Positions 22,632 through 33,757 of a stretch of 64,000 nt of DNA are shown one piece after another. Within the stretch, counting starts at the first letter, position 1; each line of letters starts with the position of its first letter. The notes under the pieces are model-generated. The model saw nothing but the letters and a program-made list of their open reading frames with translations. It made no database searches and had not been told where the DNA came from. The stretch spans positions 20,720,708 through 20,784,707 of the forward strand of contig CM073896.1 of NCBI GenBank assembly GCA_037176705.1, given 5' to 3'. This stretch comes from Molossus alvarezi. Lineage: Eukaryota; Chordata; Mammalia; Chiroptera; Molossidae. A program made the position numbers and the translations under genes.

Positions 22632-23922
22632 TAAGACTAGTTTTCCTACATGGTGCAGAAGGTTTTGATTGACATCACAGTCAGCTTAATCACTGTCAGC
22701 TGTTTTATATTTCTGCCTGTTCATGTAACCATATCCCTGTGGCATTTATAGAAAATAGTGTCCTTATAATCACTGAGAAAATTGCAATTGGATTTTGGCA
22801 ATCAGGGGTTAACAAAAAATATTACAGACTATTTAAGATATACTTTGCTTATTTGGGGTGTAAAAAATTTCCATTTTTTCCCTCAGTTTTCATTTAAAAG
22901 GGATTGAAGAAAAAGCTAACAGCATATTTCTGCTATTTTACCCTTATTGACATTAAAAATTCTGCTAACAGTTTGACAGTAATCCTCTTTAGCATGAATG
23001 ATTCAAGGAATTGCTTGGAACTGTAATAAATTGCAGCAGAAATTTAAACTGCAACAGTCACCTAAGATCTTTGTTTTTCTAGATGAGTAAGGACATTTCA
23101 AAAATAAAAATTAATGTGCTAGAGCCTGGGGAAAAAACAAAGGTAAGGATAACCCAAAATATTTTTTAAAAGGACAAGGTCAGCCATGTAAATTAATAAG
23201 GGAGAGGTTTATGGTGAAACATTAAACTTGGCAGGCAAATAGACTACTGGGAATCCATGATGGTCCAAGGCAGCTCTAGTAGGAACCGATTCAAGACTGA
23301 AGGTCTTAGTAACTGAATTATTGAATCTAAATTAATTCTGAAAATACCAAGGCGTCATACTGTGAAATTACTTTTCTAAGTTCTTGATGGCAAGTTTTTC
23401 TGTGCTCTGTTCAAATTTAAACATAGCTTCCAGAAAAAGAAAATGAAGAATGTATCCCATGCTTAATCCCTGACAGAACACATGCCTGGAAATCATAATT
23501 CTAGGGGGCTAGGGGCCACTGAAATGAAACACAAATAATATGTTATAATATTTCAAAATAGTGCAGAGTAGTAAAAGATTATTAAACTGTACTTGATTAT
23601 ATTTAATGGAAAATGTTCGTGAATTAGCCAACAGTAAAATCATTAAAACTGAATCAATAGTGAAATATAGTATTTGATATTTAGTTAATGTAGAGAGTAT
23701 TAATGATTCAGAAATGTATTTCAAGTATGAAACCACAGAAAGTGAGTTGTGTTTGACAATCCCAGAAAACTATGTATCTACTGAAAGAGTAGACAAGTCA
23801 AGCATCTTGGAATAGCCAATACAATTTCACTGATTTTAAATTGGAGAATTTAAGACTAATTTCCAAACTAGGTTTATTGGGTAAACTCACAAATCCCACT
23901 AACACCCTATTTATTATATTAC
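22632..23922. other. No gene seen
   Basis: AT-rich unannotated sequence without recognised repeats; short open stretches at 23,509-23,736 and 23,798-24,061 (minus) show no protein features. Confidence 0.45.
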
Positions 23923-24375
23923 TGTGATGTGTAATTTTGCATATCAACTTGGCTGGGCTAAAGGATGCCCTGATAGCCTGTAAAACCGTATTGGGGCATC
24001 TCTGTGAGCGTGTTTCAGAATAAATTAGAATCTGAATCTGAGGAAAGAACATAGCCCTCACCTATGTTGGTGGGCACCATCCAGTCCATTGAGAGCCTCA
24101 GTAGAATAATAGGGGGAAAAAGGGTCAATTTATTCTTTCTGCTTGAGCTGAGACACCCATCTTCTCCTGTCCTCAGACCTCAGCACTCCTGATTCTCAGA
24201 TCTTCAGTATTGCTGGAATGACACCCTCAACTTCCTGGCTCTCTGCCTTTCAGACACAGACTGTTGTATTTATTTATCCTCCATAAATGCATGGACCAAT
24301 TCCTCATAATAAATCTTTTTCTTCATATTTACATATCCTATTGGTTCTGTTCTCTGGAGAACCCTGACTCATATA
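23923..24375 (+). mobile_element. MLT2-type ERVL solo LTR
   Basis: The LTR begins TGTGATGTGTAATTTTGCAT, continues with CAACTTGGCTGGGCTAAAGG, ACCATCCAGTCCATTGAGAG, TGAGCTGAGACACCCATCTT, an AATAAATC polyadenylation block, and ends TTCTCTGGAGAACCCTGACT. This order is characteristic of the mammalian MLT2 (ERVL) LTR family. No retroviral gene remnants flank it, so it is a solo LTR. Confidence 0.8.
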
Positions 24376-25500
24376 ATCACATAATTTGTGCATAATGTGA
24401 CGCACAGTGATTACTCTAAGTGACAATTTCTTCAGCCTCTTGTCTTTTAATTGTAGTCTCATAATAAAAACTTAACCTTATCAGTGACTCCCACCATCTT
24501 GCAAATTCAGCCAGTTATATGACCTTTGTATTTGCTCTCATGTCTGCAGTATTTTGGGCTTCACAGTTGCTTCACAAACATTTCAAACTACCTTTCAAGG
24601 AGAGTCTCACCTCTCGGCTCTGTTAGAAGCTGAACGAGAACATTTATCAAGAGTCCACCTGATGAGTTCAAGGTGAAATTCCGGTTAGCCCTTTGATCCT
24701 AATTGATTTCCCTCACTATTCCTTCAAATATTTCTATTTGGAAATTTTTGTGACAATTTTACTGAATTTGATGAATATTAATATCAAAGGAATTAATAAT
24801 TTTTCACCTTTCATGTGCATGCATTTTCTAATTTTGTGGGATCTTTTCTGTTTTAAATAATTTTGTTTAAAATTATTAACATATTTTATATGTATAGGTC
24901 ATAATATCTACATATTCATATTTTTTATGAATTTTAAGTCTTAAAATACTTCCCCAAACAAAGCTTAAATTTTTTTTCTACTTTTTATTACATCTGTGTA
25001 ATGATATATCTCCAATGAGTAGTGCCACTTTTTCTATCATTTAAGAAATTCCCTACATCGAGCAAAGCACTTTAAACACAATATGCTTAATAAAATTCTT
25101 TGATATTAAATTAAATTTGGTTTTGTATTAAAGGTAGCTGAAACTGAATAAATAGCAGCACGTAATTGTTGTTACCATTAGTATATACAGATTGCTCTTA
25201 TATTAAATTTTGCTCATGCTGGCATTCTTTTAATATACAGGTTGAATATAACATTAAATTAAATGAAACAATATTAAAAATACTTTCTAATTTATTAAAG
25301 GCTTTAACGGTAAGCATACCACTGTATAAGAATCTGATAACTATTTACATTTTCTAATAAAGTAATTGAATAGAATATTATCCCCCAACAAAATTTTTAA
25401 AAAGCAAAAAAGAATGATTTAATGTTAAACAATTGTATCATTCCTAGTAAATTTCTCTAAGTACTAAGGACATTGGTTTCAACTAGGATTACAAAATATA
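24376..25500. other. No gene seen
   Basis: AT-rich unannotated sequence. Confidence 0.5.
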
Positions 25501-25504
25501 TATG

Positions 25505-25694
25505 TTTTTATTGATTTCAGAAAGAAAGAGAAAGGAAGAGAGAAACATCATGTGAGAGAAACACAGGCTGCATCCTGCCCCCACCCCACTGCATGCACCC
25601 CACCAGGCACCTACTGGGAACTGAACTGCTCACCTTTTGGTGCATGAGATGGAGGAGCCATTCAACTGAGCCACTGAGCTATAATGGCCAGGAC
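25505..25694 (-). mobile_element. Ves-type SINE, diverged
   Basis: Minus-strand head (TCCTGGCCATTATAGCTCAG), body with GCATGCAGTGGGG and ATGATGTTTCTCTC, CT tract and TTTTTATTGATTT tail. More diverged than most copies here. Confidence 0.8.
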
Positions 25695-25705
25695 TAGAAA
25701 TTTTA

Positions 25706-25726
25706 TACACACACACACACACACAC
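25706..25726. repeat. (AC)n microsatellite
   Basis: About 10 AC units followed by imperfect ones to 25,752. Confidence 0.9.
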
Positions 25727-26400
25727 TCACATACATACACACACTAACACACAATTGTTAGAATTTTGAATGTCTCCTATTCTTAATTATGTATTTATGA
25801 TATGTAGGTATTGCCATTTTTAATCAAAAGTGAAATAATTGATGTTTTCTACTGTTAGTACATGTTTTAGGTGATATTTCATATATATATAGCTATATAT
25901 ATGTAATAAAATATATATATTCATATTTATATTTTTATATGTGTTGGAGAGACTTTATCTGACTTACATTTGTAATATTAGGTTATTTTCAGTGAGCAGA
26001 GAAAAAAGAATTGCCTTTTCAATGCACATTCTGCAAAACTAATCTCTGGCTTGTTTTTCTGTAGGCTATAAATGTGTTAATAAATTGATCAAATCAATTT
26101 GCAATTAAAAACTTCAACTATCTCAGATTTTTTTAATAAACATATATTATTATTTAACTGTATCAGGAAATCAATCTATATGTATTCAGGGATCAGCCTG
26201 TAAATTATCTACAAAGATGGTAATTCTGATAACCTAGAAAACAGTAAATCAATTCAAGTAAATATTGATATATAATTACATGTGATATATATGCATTTGC
26301 ATATATACATGTATATACATATATAAACATATCTATATAAAAGATGTATATATTTATAGATATATTTGTATAGAAGCCTACTTTTATATACTTATACTTT
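25727..26400. other. No gene seen; TA-rich tracts
   Basis: Contains TATATA-rich low-complexity runs at about 25,880-25,940 and 26,265-26,370; nothing coding. Confidence 0.55.
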
Positions 26401-26419
26401 TTATTTTTATTTTCTCAAA

Positions 26420-26632
26420 ATATATTCTTTTCTTTATTGATTTTAGAGAAAGAGAAAGGGGGAGAGAGAGAGATAGAAACATCGATGACAGAGAACATCG
26501 ATTGGCTGCTTCTGGCATGCCCCTCACTGGTGATTGGGCCCATAACCTGGTCATGTGCCCTGACCTGAAATCGAACCAGCGACCTCTTGGTTCATGAGAC
26601 AATGCTCAACCACTGAGCCACACTAGCCAGGC
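26420..26632 (-). mobile_element. Ves-type SINE, classic subfamily
   Basis: Minus-strand copy with head GCCTGGCTAGTGTGGCTCAG, GGTTCGATTTCAGGTCAGGG B-box region, GATGTTCTCTGTCATCGATG body and CT tract. Flanked by TATACTTAT-type repeats shared with the neighbouring SINE. Confidence 0.9.
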
Positions 26633-26671
26633 TATTTATACTTATTATTATTTTTTAATTTTTATTTATTT

Positions 26672-26916
26672 ATTTAATCCTCACCCGAGGACATTTTTGT
26701 ATTTATCTTCAGATAGAGCGGGAAGGAGAAAGGGTTAGAAGAAAGAGAGAGACACATGGATGTGAGAGAGACACATCGAGTGGTTGCCACCCACAGGACC
26801 CCAACCAGGGCCAGGGACAAACTGCAACCAAGGTACGTGCCTCTAGTGGGAAACAAATCCGGGACCCTCTGTTCTGCAGGCCGATGCTCTAGCCACTGAG
26901 CCAAACTGGCCAAGGC
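26672..26916 (-). mobile_element. Ves-type SINE, extended subfamily
   Basis: Minus-strand copy with GCCTTGGCCAGTTTGGCTCA head, GTCCCTGGCCCTGGTTGGGG body, GATGTGTCTCTCTCACATCC, and CCTCGGGTGAGGATTAAATA tail. Flanks GCTATTTATACTT (26,631) and GCTATTTATACTT (26,916) form the target-site duplication, so it landed next to the SINE at 26,420. Confidence 0.92.
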
Positions 26917-26944
26917 TATTTATACTTTTTAAATAGAATTAAAA

Positions 26945-27055
26945 ACTAATGTGAAAGCAGGAAGGGGTTGGGAATGGGAAGGAGGAGGCTAAAGTGGGAA
27001 AAGAGGGGGAACATCTGTAATATTTTCAACAATATAAATTTTTTAAAAACTTGAA
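26945..27055 (+). mobile_element. L1 3'UTR fragment
   Basis: The purine-rich run GGAAGGGGTTGGGAATGGG and AACATCTGTAATATTTTCAA followed by ATATAAATTTTTT is a short L1 3' end. Confidence 0.55.
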
Positions 27056-27171
27056 AATAACAATTTAACAAGTATTTGCATGTTAACTGTTACACTCAGT
27101 TCCTACCAAAATAATGTTATGTGTAAATGCATAATGCAAAGAAGGAAACAAAAGGGAAAAATGTTGCATTT

Positions 27172-27372
27172 GACCCTGGCCAGTTAGCTCCATTGGTTAG
27201 AGTGTCATCCTGATGCACCAAGGTTGTAGGTTCAATCCACAGTCAAGCCACATACAAGAATCAACCAATGAATGCATAAATAAGTGGAACAACAAATCGG
27301 TCTCTCTCTCTCTCTCTCTCTCTCCCTCCTTCCCTTCTTCATTTTCTCTAAAATAAATAAATAAATAAAATT
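27172..27372 (+). mobile_element. tRNA-derived SINE, older bat subfamily
   Basis: Head ACCCTGGCCAGTTAGCTCCA, B box GTAGGTTCAATCCACAGTC, the block ATCAACCAATGAATGCATAA, then (CT)n and an (ATAA)n tail. Different body from the other Ves copies. Confidence 0.85.
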
Positions 27373-27604
27373 AATAAAGATTCTATTGCATCTAAGTATA
27401 GTAATAGATGCATAGTAGCATGGTGGTATGATTCATTTTTGCATATGATTGAAAAAAAAAGATATTTCTCGTAAAGATATTTAGAAAATAATCAGAATAA
27501 AAAATATTGATTTTAGGTGCGAAGTCCATTTTTTAAACTATGAATAGAGATATTATGGATGTTATCAGCCATAAAAATTAGCCTTGCAAAATAACTATTT
27601 GTGT

Positions 27605-27812
27605 ATTTTTATTAATTATTTTATTTTTGTTATAGATTTTTCTCCTTTTTCTCCCCAGACACCCTCTTCCCGATCCTGCCCCCCACCCAAGCTTTGTTGT
27701 CTATGTCCATTGGTTATGCATACATGCATATAAGTTCTTTGGTTTATTTCATCCCTTCTTCCAGTCCCCCTCCTCTGAGGTTTGTCAGTTTGTCAGCATA
27801 ATATCTAATCCC
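27605..27812 (-). mobile_element. L1 3'UTR fragment, antisense
   Basis: The order TTTTGTTATAGATTTTTCTC, CCTGCCCCCCACCC, TTGTCTATGTCCATTGGTTA, TGCATACATGCATATAAGTT matches the antisense 3'UTR of the young L1 at 57,905-58,050, with clear divergence. 5'-truncated. Confidence 0.8.
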
Positions 27813-28012
27813 CAAAAGAAAAACAGAACAGAACAAAAAATACAAATAGAAATATTTATACATATATGGTATACCTTTATTTATTTTATATTTTTATATA
27901 AATAAAGGTTGTCAAATGATGTTATGTCTATGCACATTTATATAATGTACATATATTTTAAATTATTTATGGTTTTTAGAACAGGCAAGATAAATCACAT
28001 TTTTTAGATGAC

Positions 28013-28160
28013 TTTAGAGAGAGAGAGAAAACAACATTGACTTGTTTTCTACCCATTTATGCATTCATTGGTTGATTCTTGTATGTGCCCTGACTAGGAT
28101 CAAACCCACAACCATAGTATGTTGGGATGATGCTCTGACCAACTGAGCTAACTGGCCAGG
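28013..28160 (-). mobile_element. tRNA-derived SINE, older bat subfamily
   Basis: Minus-strand head GCCCTGGCCAGTTAGCTCAG, B box GGGTTTGATCCTAGTCAGGG and ATCAACCAATGAATGCATAA block: same subfamily as 27,172-27,372. Confidence 0.85.
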
Positions 28161-28530
28161 GCAAAATATACCCAATTTTTAACAATGCAACCAGCCCATT
28201 GAAAGCAAAAGCCTAAAACCTAGTTTAAAAGCAGCTACACTTATACATTACTATTAAATTTAATGAGTAGATCTCAAAAACAAAGAATGCTACACCAAAA
28301 ATGAAAGAGACAAAAATACATTTTAAAATACCTTAACGTGGAATTCTAAAAAATGATGGCGAACAAAGATATATTGTAAAGGCCTATATATTGTGGATCC
28401 CCACCCCCAATTAAATTCATGATAAACAATTGCCTTTTCCTTCAATTTTGTTCATATTTTTTTACAGTTGTCCCAAATTTTATATGCCAATAGACAAAGC
28501 TTACTCAATGTTATATTTTTTTTAAAGGGG
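28161..28530. other. No gene seen
   Basis: AT-rich unannotated sequence. Confidence 0.5.
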
Positions 28531-28700
28531 AAATGTGGCATAGTTCAAATCCCAAATCCTCAGTTTCCTATCTGCTACTTTGGGAAAATCCCTTCATCTT
28601 TCTGAAACCCATTTTCTCAGCTCATGAAAAGAGTACAGATAATGATACAGTTTTTTGTCGAGCTTTATACAGTGATACATATTAGGCACTTGTTGCATGA
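28531..28700 (+). repeat. MIR element
   Basis: GTTCAAATCCCAAATCCTCA, CTTTGGGAAAATCCCTTCAT, TCTGAAACCCATTTTCTCAG and AAAGAGTACAGATAATGATA follow the MIR consensus order (gene-structure 'ACTTGGGCAAGT...CTCAGTTTCC...GTACAGATAATAAT'). Confidence 0.65.
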
Positions 28701-29222
28701 GAAGCACCTAATTGTACCTATTATTTAATTTAGTTTTTTTGTTGTTGTTATGTTGCATTTTTATACATGTATATAGCATTTTGTTTCAGAGATAAAATGC
28801 AACAGTTTGTAATTATTCAGAATTCTGGACTAATAAAAAATGCTGTTTTTCTGTTAGAATCTATCTTTTTATAAGCAAGATGAAAAAGAGTTGAATCATG
28901 ATGGCACTTTTTCTGGTAGCTCATCAATTAATAAGCTAATTGATTCATCCAAAATATTGCTTGAGTGCAAATTACAAGCACTGGACCTAATCCATGCTAG
29001 TGACTATATGGTAATAGAGTATTGTGAGTTCTACCACGAGATTAATTTCTATTTCACATAGTTTATGCATATTTTTGCAGTTTGTCACAATATTTTTGTG
29101 GTATAAAAATTTTTATATCAACATGATCAGAGTATTAGCGGGGTAAAACAATATAATTTAGTCATTTTATATTTTTCTCCTATAAACACATAAAGCAAAA
29201 TATACATACAATCAATAGTTGA
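28701..29222. other. No gene seen
   Basis: AT-rich unannotated sequence. Confidence 0.5.
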
Positions 29223-29395
29223 TAGAGAATGCTTAATATATACCAAGTCCTGTGCTAAATTTTTCACCTAGATCAACGAATATACTTTTTACCACAATGC
29301 AATGAGCTTTGTATATCAGCATACCTATTTTTATAGATGTGAAAATGAAGTCAAAGAGAGTTTAAGAGAAGTGTCTTGACTATCGTAAATAATGT
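29223..29395 (-). repeat. MIR element, antisense
   Basis: ACCAAGTCCTGTGCTAAATT, CACAATGCAATGAGCTTTGT, CCTATTTTTATAGATGTGAA and AGTTTAAGAGAAGTGTCTTG track the antisense MIR consensus. A further trace lies near 29,968-30,015. Confidence 0.6.
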
Positions 29396-29479
29396 ATTAA
29401 CCTGGGGGGCTGAAGTATCATTTTTGAGTAATATTTTTAGTAATATTAGTAACCTTGATGTAAAAATTAAGAATTCCTA

Positions 29480-29965
29480 TTATTTGAGACAATATGGATG
29501 AAGCTTAAAGGCATTATGCTAAATGAGACAAGTCAGACAGAGAAAGACAAATACAATATGATATCACTTATCTATGCATTCTGGAAACAAAATAAAAATC
29601 AAACCTATAGAAGAAGAGATGAGACTTGGGGTTACCAGAGGCAGAGGGTTGGGAAAGGTGATCGAAGGTACACACCTTGGTTATAAGGTAAATAGGTCCA
29701 GGGATGGAATGCACAGCCCGATGACTGTATTTAACGCAGCTGTATGATGTATAGGGGACTTAAGAGTTCATCCGAAGAGTTCTCATGCAAGGAGACTTTT
29801 ATTCTTGTTTCTTTTCCTTTTATTTGCTCTGTGTGAGAAGAGGGATGTTAGCAGAACTTCATGTGGTCATCATTTCACAATACATGGAAATTTAAAAAAA
29901 ACAACATGCTGTATGCCTTAAACTTATACAGTGATGTGTGTCAATTAGTCGTGAATAAAAAAGGG
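29480..29965 (+). mobile_element. Old L1 3' end (L1MA/MB-like)
   Basis: Starts in the ORF2 end (ACAATATGGATGAAGCTTAA, AAATGAGACAAGTCAGACAG) and continues through a 3'UTR (GATGAGACTTGGGGTTACCA, GTCCAGGGATGGAATGCACA, GTGATGTGTGTCAATTAGTC) to an A-rich end. 5'-truncated; the 62-codon open stretch is a remnant. Confidence 0.75.
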
Positions 29966-30059
29966 CCAAAGTTCACATAGCTAGTAAGTGACACACACAG
30001 CCTCACACCGGGGCTTTATTCTTCTCCACACACACCATTGCCTCTCACACCAGCAAAAT

Positions 30060-31890
30060 GCTCACTACTCAGAGGGGCACATAGCAGTTCTCCCCCTCTT
30101 CTTGTCCTCTTCCCCTTTTTCCTCTTTTTTTCCAATTTATTTTTTAATCCCTCAGGCTTCGATTAAAGTAATGTCTACTAGGTTGGCATTCAAATATTCT
30201 TCATATCAATTTTAACTGGAAAAGCCGACCTAGCTATAAAATTAAATGGTATCATTAATGAATACATTTAAAAAGTAATTTAATAGCCCTGCTCTTTCTC
30301 TAGTAACCACCCATGATAATGTCCTTAATTCTCTCTATGTTGTATGAGGGAGCAAAAGCTAATAAGCAGGAAACTAGAAGGGGGGTTCACAGCAAGCACT
30401 GCAGTGCAACTTTGCGATGACTGACAGAATTATCTGAGCTTGTGGTGTTTCTCTTTCCCTACCTACTGCACCCAAAAGCCATTTGTGTCAATATATATTC
30501 CATATAAATATTAAGTGTGATTAAATTATGCATTGTATGTCCTAACATAAGTAAATTGGATGCAAGTCATTGTTTAAAGAATTTGTTTTCAGTGTCATAA
30601 ATAGTGGGTTAAAAAAGTGATCCTCTAAAGTGGTCCACTTCAAATTATAATCAGAAAGGATTTTATTCTTTTAGTTTGGGAGTAGTTTATAAGAATAGCT
30701 GTAAGATGCACATTATACCCAACCCAAATATTATAAATAACATGAGTTATTAACTCCTGGGTAAGAGTTAATAAATGTATGAAATCAACAGGAAATGTAT
30801 TAGAAAATCGAAATATTCTATTTGTGTATACAAGCATGTTTTAACTTCAAAACATCTTAGAATATTTTCTTGTTATAATGTTCACTACAAATATACACAG
30901 TAAAGGTCAACCATCAGCTTAAATATAAGTTGTTTATGCAATTGTTTTGGAAAGCTTAAAACAGACTGTAATTTTTTCATTCAGTATTTCTCTTTTCATT
31001 GTAATATGTGATGATAATAAGGCTTAAGTAGGAAAACCGGTGTTAAGCAGGACCCAGAGTCCTGAAGAAAATGAGGGCACAATTCCTGGGCATCAGTGAT
31101 GGAAATCTGTTCTGTAGAGAATTCATTTGAGAAGTCTGCAGAAGAAATTATTGTTTCAATATTTATATCTCTAATTCTCTGTGTCTATTTTAACAACACA
31201 TTTAACATGCTTGTAATTCCTGAAATAATATTAGAAATGTGTTTTATAATTATGCATCAGTTCTTACATGGCATTTAAATTCCAGGCCATTATATGTTAT
31301 TGAACTACTAAGGTTATAATTTGAAAATTAATTCCTACTGACTAAAATTAACTAATGCTCAATGTGTATTTATTATCATAAAATAATTATTTTCCTTTGA
31401 TAAAGATGTAAAGTGCCAGTAAGTGATCTCTAATGATAATGAAAAATACCAATCAATGTTAAAAACAGAACTGCCTTTGCAACAGTCCTAGTTTGGAACA
31501 TAGTCTGTGAAATAATGATAATTCAGGATCCCCGTTATGAGCCGTGTGTATGTTGTCGATCTAAGGCACCCAAATTGCATTTTCTTCTTGACCCAGAAGC
31601 CAATTATAAGGGTGTCCTGGTTGTAATGATAGCAACACATTTCATATTTGAACTTTGGGAGACAAGAGTCAAAGCCTCCCCATCACTTTGAGAATTATTA
31701 GGCTTGACAGTACTGTTATGCCATAAAAAAATAAAAATAAAAAAATAAAAAACCCTCCCCAAACAGCATTTTGTGCCATACAATATTACTGAAAAATGTC
31801 GTTAAAAATGTGTTATCTATAAGATACTTTTAAAAAGCATATTTTTACTCAAAGTTTATGTCCAAATCCTTTTTCAGAAGATCAACTTGA
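30060..31890. other. No gene seen
   Basis: AT-rich sequence without recognised repeats. An A-rich AAAAATAAAAATAAAAA patch lies at 31,722-31,751. Short open stretches (30,640-30,837 minus, 31,096-31,278 plus) have no protein features. Confidence 0.45.
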
Positions 31891-31894
31891 CACA

Positions 31895-32515
31895 AACCTC
31901 CAGGTGCTACCTTAGAAGATAAAAATGTTTATACTAATTCGAAAGAATATATACAGCCCTATGTTCATTGCAGTGTTATTTACAAGAATGAAGATTTGGA
32001 AGCAACCCAAGTGCTTATCAATAGATGAGTGGATAAAACGTTGTGGTACATCTACACAGTGGAACACTACTCGGCCATAAAAAAGGAAATCTTACCTTTT
32101 ACGACAACATAGATGGACCAAGAGGATATTATGATAGGTGAAATAAGTCATTTAGAGAAGACAAATACCATATGATTTCAATTACTTGTGGAATCAATTG
32201 AACAAATAAAATAGGAACAGACTCATAGATGCAGAGAACAGACTGACAGGGGTCAGAGTACTGGGGGACTGGGTGAAAAAGATGAAGGGATTAAACAGTA
32301 TAAATTGGAAGTTGGAGAGTAGCTACAGAATTGCAGATTGTAGCATGGGGAATATGGTCAATAATGTGGAGATAACTGGGTATGGGGCCAGGCAGGTGCT
32401 TGGGGCAGTGGAAAACCACTGTGTAGAGTCACAGTTTACTGGCGACTTTGCTGTACATCTGAAACTGGTATGGACTGTCACTGAATGTAAGCTGGTTGAA
32501 AGATAAAAAATTAAA
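31895..32515 (+). mobile_element. Old L1 3' end (L1MA-like)
   Basis: ORF2 end (CCTATGTTCATTGCAGTGTT, AACCCAAGTGCTTATCAATA, CTACTCGGCCATAAAAAAGG) is followed by a long 3'UTR (GATGCAGAGAACAGACTGAC, AACAGTATAAATTGGAAGTT, CATCTGAAACTGGTATGGAC) and AAAAAATTAAAA tail. 5'-truncated. A 77-codon open stretch in the 3'UTR is not a gene. Confidence 0.85.
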
Positions 32516-33702
32516 ACAGGATGAAAAAATGTTTACTCTAGAAAGCCTGCTTTAAAATGATTCTTGAACACCAGGCTCTAACAATATTCAACAATGAGTT
32601 TACATAAATCTACATCAAACCCTTTAGCACAGTCAACCTCCATAATATTGCACATATTTCTACCTGTTTCACCAGAAGACAAAAATTGGAATTAATTATG
32701 CTATAATGAATGGAAACTATTACAATACAGAAAGTCACAAAGCAAGGTCCTGATTCCTTTGAGAAACAAGATTTAGAAAAAGATTTCCTTCAGTTGGTCA
32801 AGATAGTTATTAATAGTCTCATAAAACAAAGCCTGAGATGTTTTGTTTTTCTCAGGATTAGGTTGTTTTTGGTTTATGTCTTATTGTTGCTCAAGCTTTG
32901 TCATAAATCATTTGTATTTTAAATTGTGTTATTTCTATTTAGAACGTAAGTTCTGAGTGTGAAGATAGAAGGAAAAAGGCAAACAGTATCATGGGAAATT
33001 TTCCATCTTGAATTATTTGCTATTGCTCCCTCCTTCTTTCTTAGTCTTCTTCCCTCCCTCCCTCCCTCCCTCCCCCTCTCTCTTAACTATGTAGTATAAT
33101 TTCATTTATTTTAAAATCTGTTCTTTATTAATTTAATGATACAGTTAACTGATTCCAACCTAAACTTACCTTTGGAAATACTGAGAACTGTTTTTCATTT
33201 CACAACTTAAGTTTTCTACAGCAGCAACAGAGACAGTCAAAGGAAACAATGAAATTGCTATTTCTAAAGAGACTATGCAAAGACCGTAAGAATACCTCCA
33301 TTTGACTATTCAAGTAAAAGACCATCATTGCCTAAAAGTTTACTGTGTATTAAGCATTTCATAAATGCTTATCTAGTTCCAGGGTTATCTCCGTAATGAC
33401 GGAGCAGGATGCAATCTAGTTCAGGGCTGGAAGGTGGGAGAAATTTTACATGTCAGGGAGAATTACTTTCCAGTTGGAACAGTGTGGAAAGAAGATGAGG
33501 TGCAAGGATAGAAAGTCAACAATTCCCTGATAAGCTGATATTTCACTTGGTTGTAACCACTCATAGTTCTATAAAGAATTATTATGTTCCACATAAAATG
33601 CATAAAAGGAAGGGAACAGTGTGAAGAGAGGCGTATTAGCAGAACATCTCCTAGATCACAAAAGGACAAAAGGTGATTTTGAGAATTCATTGACGATGAC
33701 AT

Positions 33703-33704
<2 letters not shown>
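32516..33704. other. No gene seen; (TCCC)n tract
   Basis: AT-rich, with a CCCT-type tract at 33,050-33,074 and a weak MIR/L2-like trace at 33,336-33,420. A 70-codon stretch at 32,710-32,922 is not recognisable. Confidence 0.45.
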
Positions 33705-33749
<45 letters not shown>

Positions 33750-33757
33750 ACACACAT
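33705..33757. repeat. (CA)n microsatellite
   Basis: More than 20 CA units with one TA interruption. It creates a poly-(Cys-Val) open stretch on the minus strand (33,463-33,804) that is an artefact. Confidence 0.97.

Noticed and set aside
23923..24375. Endogenous retrovirus with genes
   Set aside because: Only a solo LTR is visible; no gag, pol or env remnants were found beside this or the other two LTRs.
32273..32506. 77-codon open stretch
   Set aside because: Lies within an old L1 3'UTR, which is non-coding in this family.
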